From: Mycolicibacterium sarraceniae
Lineage (GTDB): Bacteria; Actinomycetota; Actinomycetes; Mycobacteriales; Mycobacteriaceae
Length of the DNA: 64,000 nt
Direction: 5' to 3'
NCBI RefSeq assembly: GCF_010731875.1
Contig: NZ_AP022595.1
Span: 2,914,001 to 2,978,000 of the forward strand
The position numbers and the translations under genes are program-made. Position 1 is the stretch's first letter, and each line of letters begins with the position of its first letter. Below the pieces are notes generated by a model, which searched no databases, was not told where the DNA came from, and saw nothing but the letters and a program-made list of their open reading frames with translations. Of this stretch, positions 61,291-64,000 are shown piece after piece.

Positions 61291-63873
61291 GTGAAGGCAC
61301 TCCGCAGGTTCACGGTCCGCGCCCATTTACCCGATCGGCTCGCCGCACTCGGTCGGTTGTCCACGAATCTGCGGTGGTCGTGGGACAAACCGACCCAGGA
61401 TTTGTTCGCCTCGATCGATCCTCGGCTGTGGTTGCAGACCGGTCAGGATCCGGTGGCCCTGTTGGGTGCGGTCACCCCGGCGCGGCTCGACGAACTCGCC
61501 ACCGATGAGGGTTTCCTGAACGGTCTCGATCAGCTTGCCGCTGATCTGGCCGACTACGTGAACCGGCCGATGTGGTTTCAGGAAGCGGACGCGTCGAGCT
61601 TGCCGACCGGGATCGCCTACTTCTCGATGGAGTTCGGTGTCGCCGAGGTGCTGCCCAACTATTCGGGCGGTTTGGGCATTCTGGCCGGCGACCACCTGAA
61701 GTCCGCCTCGGATCTGGGGCTGCCGCTGACCGCCGTCGGCCTGTGTTACCGGTCGGGCTACTTCCGTCAGTCGCTGACCACCGACGGCTGGCAGCATGAG
61801 AACTATCCGTCGCTGGATCCGCAGGGACTTCCACTGCGATTGCTGGCCGACGACGCCGGTGCGCCGGTGCTGGTGGAGCTCGCGATGCCGGATGCCAAGG
61901 TGCTGCGGGCCCGGGTATGGGTGGCGCAGGTGGGCCGGATTCCGCTGCTGCTGTTGGACTCTGACATCCCCGAAAATGAACATGACCTGCGCAACGTCAC
62001 CGACCGGCTGTACGGTGGCGACCAGGAACACCGCATCAAGCAGGAGCTGCTGGCCGGTATCGGCGGGGTGCGGGCGATTCGCGCGTTCACCGCGATCGAA
62101 GGCCGGCCCGCCCCTGACGTCTTCCACATGAACGAAGGCCACGCCGGATTTCTGGGCGTGGAGCGCATTCGCGAGTATGTCTGCGAGCAGCAGGTGGACT
62201 TCGATACCGCGCTCACGCTGGTGCGCTCGGCGACGGTGTTCACCACGCATACGCCCGTGCCGGCCGGTATCGATCGGTTCCCGGTGGAGATGGTGAAGCG
62301 CTATTTCGGCGACGATGGCCCAACCGGACTGCTGCCGGGTGTTCCGGTCGATCGGGTGCTGGCATTCGGCACCGAGGACGATCCGTCCAAGTTCAACATG
62401 GCGCATATGGGTCTGCGGCTTGCCCAGCGCGCCAATGGGGTCTCGCTGCTGCACGGGCGGGTCAGCCGGACGATGTTCGACGAATTATGGCCCGGTTTTG
62501 ACCCGTCCGAGGTGCCGATCGGGTCGATCACCAACGGCGTGCACGGCCCCACCTGGGCGGCGCCGCAGTGGTTGCAGCTCGGCCGCGAGCTGGCCGGCTC
62601 CACCGAGGCGCTGCGCGAGCCGAGCGTCTGGCAGCGGTTACAGCAGGTCGACACCGGTCACATCTGGTGGATCCGGTCTCAACTGCGGGCAGCGCTGGTC
62701 GAGGACGTTCGGGCCCGGCTGCGCCGGTCCTGGCTGGAGCGTGGTGCATCGGAAGCCGAACTGGGCTGGATTGCAACGGCTTTCGATCCGAATGCGTTGA
62801 CCATCGGTTTCGCCCGCCGCGTCCCCACCTACAAGCGATTGACGCTGATGCTGCGTGATCAAGCGCGGCTGGAGGCGCTGCTGCTCGACGAGGACAAGCC
62901 GCTGCAGCTAATCGTGGCCGGCAAGTCCCATCCCGCCGACGACGCGGGCAAGGCGCTGATCCAGCAGATCGTCAAGTTCGCCGACCGCCCAGAAGTGCGT
63001 CACCGCATCGCCTTTCTGCCCGACTACGACATGTCCATGGCGCGCCAGCTGTACTGGGGTTGCGATGTGTGGCTGAACAATCCGCTGCGGCCGCTGGAGG
63101 CCTGCGGCACATCCGGCATGAAGAGCGCCCTCAACGGCGGGCTCAATCTGTCCATCCGGGACGGCTGGTGGGACGAGTGGTACGACGGCGAAAACGGTTG
63201 GGAGATACCGACAGCCGACGGTCTGGCCGATGAGGGACGTCGCGATGACCTAGAAGCGGCCGCGCTGTACGACCTGCTCGAGGATGCGGTCACACCGCGG
63301 TTCTACGACCGCGACGACAACGGTGTGCCGAACCGGTGGGTCGAGATGGTCCGGCACACCCTGCAGCAGCTGGGCCCCAAGGTGCTGGCCTCGCGGATGG
63401 TGCGCGACTACACCGAGAAGTACTACGCACCGGCCGCGCAGTCGTTCGCCCGGACCAGCGCACCTGTGGACGGCGTGCCGTTCGGTGCGGCCCGCGATCT
63501 GGCGGCCTACCGGCTTCGGGTTTCGGAAGCCTGGCCGAAGATCCAGATCACCGATGTGGACAGCACCGGGCTGCCGGACACCCCGCTGCTGGGTTCGGAG
63601 CTCACGCTGACGGCCGCCGTGCAGCTGGCCGGCCTGAAACCTGACGAGGTGGTGGTGCAGGCGGTGCTGGGCCGCGTCGACGCCACCGATGCCCTGCAGG
63701 ACCCGGAGACGGTGGTCATGACGCACGGCGGTTCCGGTGACGCCGGTACCGACATCTTCACCACGACGACCCCGCTGCCACTGGCCGGATTGCTCGGCTA
63801 TACCGTGCGGGTGTTGCCGCATCACCGGCTGCTGGCCGGTGACAACGAGCTCGGTCTGGTCACACTGGCGTAA
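61291..63873 (+). CDS. glgP: Glycogen/alpha-glucan phosphorylase
   Basis: GlgP releases glucose-1-phosphate from glucan ends. The 860-residue GT35 protein starts KALRRFTVRAHLPDRLAAL from GTG 61291. It contains NYSGGLGILAGDHLKSASDLG in pieces and HMNEGHAGFL. The PLP lysine is expected in the EACGTSGMKSALNGGLNLSI region near 63110. It is divergent from glgE-glgB, so building and breakdown genes share one control region. Confidence 0.96.
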   Translation: MKALRRFTVRAHLPDRLAALGRLSTNLRWSWDKPTQDLFASIDPRLWLQTGQDPVALLGAVTPARLDELATDEGFLNGLDQLAADLADYVNRPMWFQEADASSLPTGIAYFSMEFGVAEVLPNYSGGLGILAGDHLKSASDLGLPLTAVGLCYRSGYFRQSLTTDGWQHENYPSLDPQGLPLRLLADDAGAPVLVELAMPDAKVLRARVWVAQVGRIPLLLLDSDIPENEHDLRNVTDRLYGGDQEHRIKQELLAGIGGVRAIRAFTAIEGRPAPDVFHMNEGHAGFLGVERIREYVCEQQVDFDTALTLVRSATVFTTHTPVPAGIDRFPVEMVKRYFGDDGPTGLLPGVPVDRVLAFGTEDDPSKFNMAHMGLRLAQRANGVSLLHGRVSRTMFDELWPGFDPSEVPIGSITNGVHGPTWAAPQWLQLGRELAGSTEALREPSVWQRLQQVDTGHIWWIRSQLRAALVEDVRARLRRSWLERGASEAELGWIATAFDPNALTIGFARRVPTYKRLTLMLRDQARLEALLLDEDKPLQLIVAGKSHPADDAGKALIQQIVKFADRPEVRHRIAFLPDYDMSMARQLYWGCDVWLNNPLRPLEACGTSGMKSALNGGLNLSIRDGWWDEWYDGENGWEIPTADGLADEGRRDDLEAAALYDLLEDAVTPRFYDRDDNGVPNRWVEMVRHTLQQLGPKVLASRMVRDYTEKYYAPAAQSFARTSAPVDGVPFGAARDLAAYRLRVSEAWPKIQITDVDSTGLPDTPLLGSELTLTAAVQLAGLKPDEVVVQAVLGRVDATDALQDPETVVMTHGGSGDAGTDIFTTTTPLPLAGLLGYTVRVLPHHRLLAGDNELGLVTLA

Positions 63874-64000
63874 CGCTGGGAGTCCCCCAACCGGTTAGCA
63901 GTGCATGGGAGCCACCTGTAGGTTCCCAAAGGGATCGTCGAGGAGTGTCCCGCATCGCGGCGGACCATCGGCGTTCGGGGCAGTAGTTGTTCGTCATGCG
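63874..64000. other. Right edge, no gene supported
   Basis: Nothing protein-like is visible in these 127 bases; a gene may begin beyond the window. Confidence 0.4.

Overview
The window is from a mycobacterium. The GC content is high and the core gene order (argS-lysA-hom-thrC-thrB-rho-rpmE-prfA-prmC-wecA-atpIBEFHAGDC-murA-rrs-rrl-rrf-ogt-alkA-nucS-fadA4-glgB-glgE-glgP) matches the Rv1292-Rv1328 segment of M. tuberculosis as I know it. Other mycobacterial marks are the fused b'-delta AtpH, the extended Rho, PGRS proteins, a mycocerosic-acid-synthase-like PKS with a fatty-acyl-AMP ligase, and an rRNA operon directly after murA. The 16S helix 18 is short, which fits rapid growers and some other non-tuberculous lineages. 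I cannot name the species.

Region 1 (1 to ~15,060) is accessory DNA ending at a tRNA-Arg gene. It holds a divergent PKS/FAAL lipid pair, a PGRS-type gene cut by a nested insertion (an IS4-family element inside istB of an IS21-family element, both with exact target-site duplications), a decayed PGRS scrap, two tandem secreted paralogs of an unrecognised Gly/Asn-rich repeat family, an IS3-type remnant and a decayed DUF4232 gene. Single-base indels are common in the mobile and decayed genes and were not seen in the housekeeping genes.

Region 2 (15,061-42,100) is core. It carries arginyl-tRNA synthetase, the lysine/threonine pathway, Rho, a lipoprotein/TetR/FadD module between rho and rpmE, translation termination genes (rpmE, prfA, prmC), TsaC-like tRNA modification, WecA for cell-wall linker synthesis, the complete F1Fo ATP synthase operon, a corrinoid adenosyltransferase and MurA.

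Region 3 (42,100-47,720) is the rRNA operon with promoter, antitermination leader, 16S, spacer, 23S, 5S and a strong terminator hairpin.

Region 4 (47,720-64,000) holds DNA repair (ogt, alkA, nucS), two decayed genes, a membrane adenylate cyclase, methylmalonyl-CoA epimerase, a thiolase, a CnoX-like protein lacking the redox cysteines, and the alpha-glucan genes glgB, glgE and glgP.

No CRISPR array, prophage or recognisable new defence system was found. The best candidates for undescribed biology are the tandem secreted repeat-protein family (11,017-14,178) and the interrupted PGRS gene.
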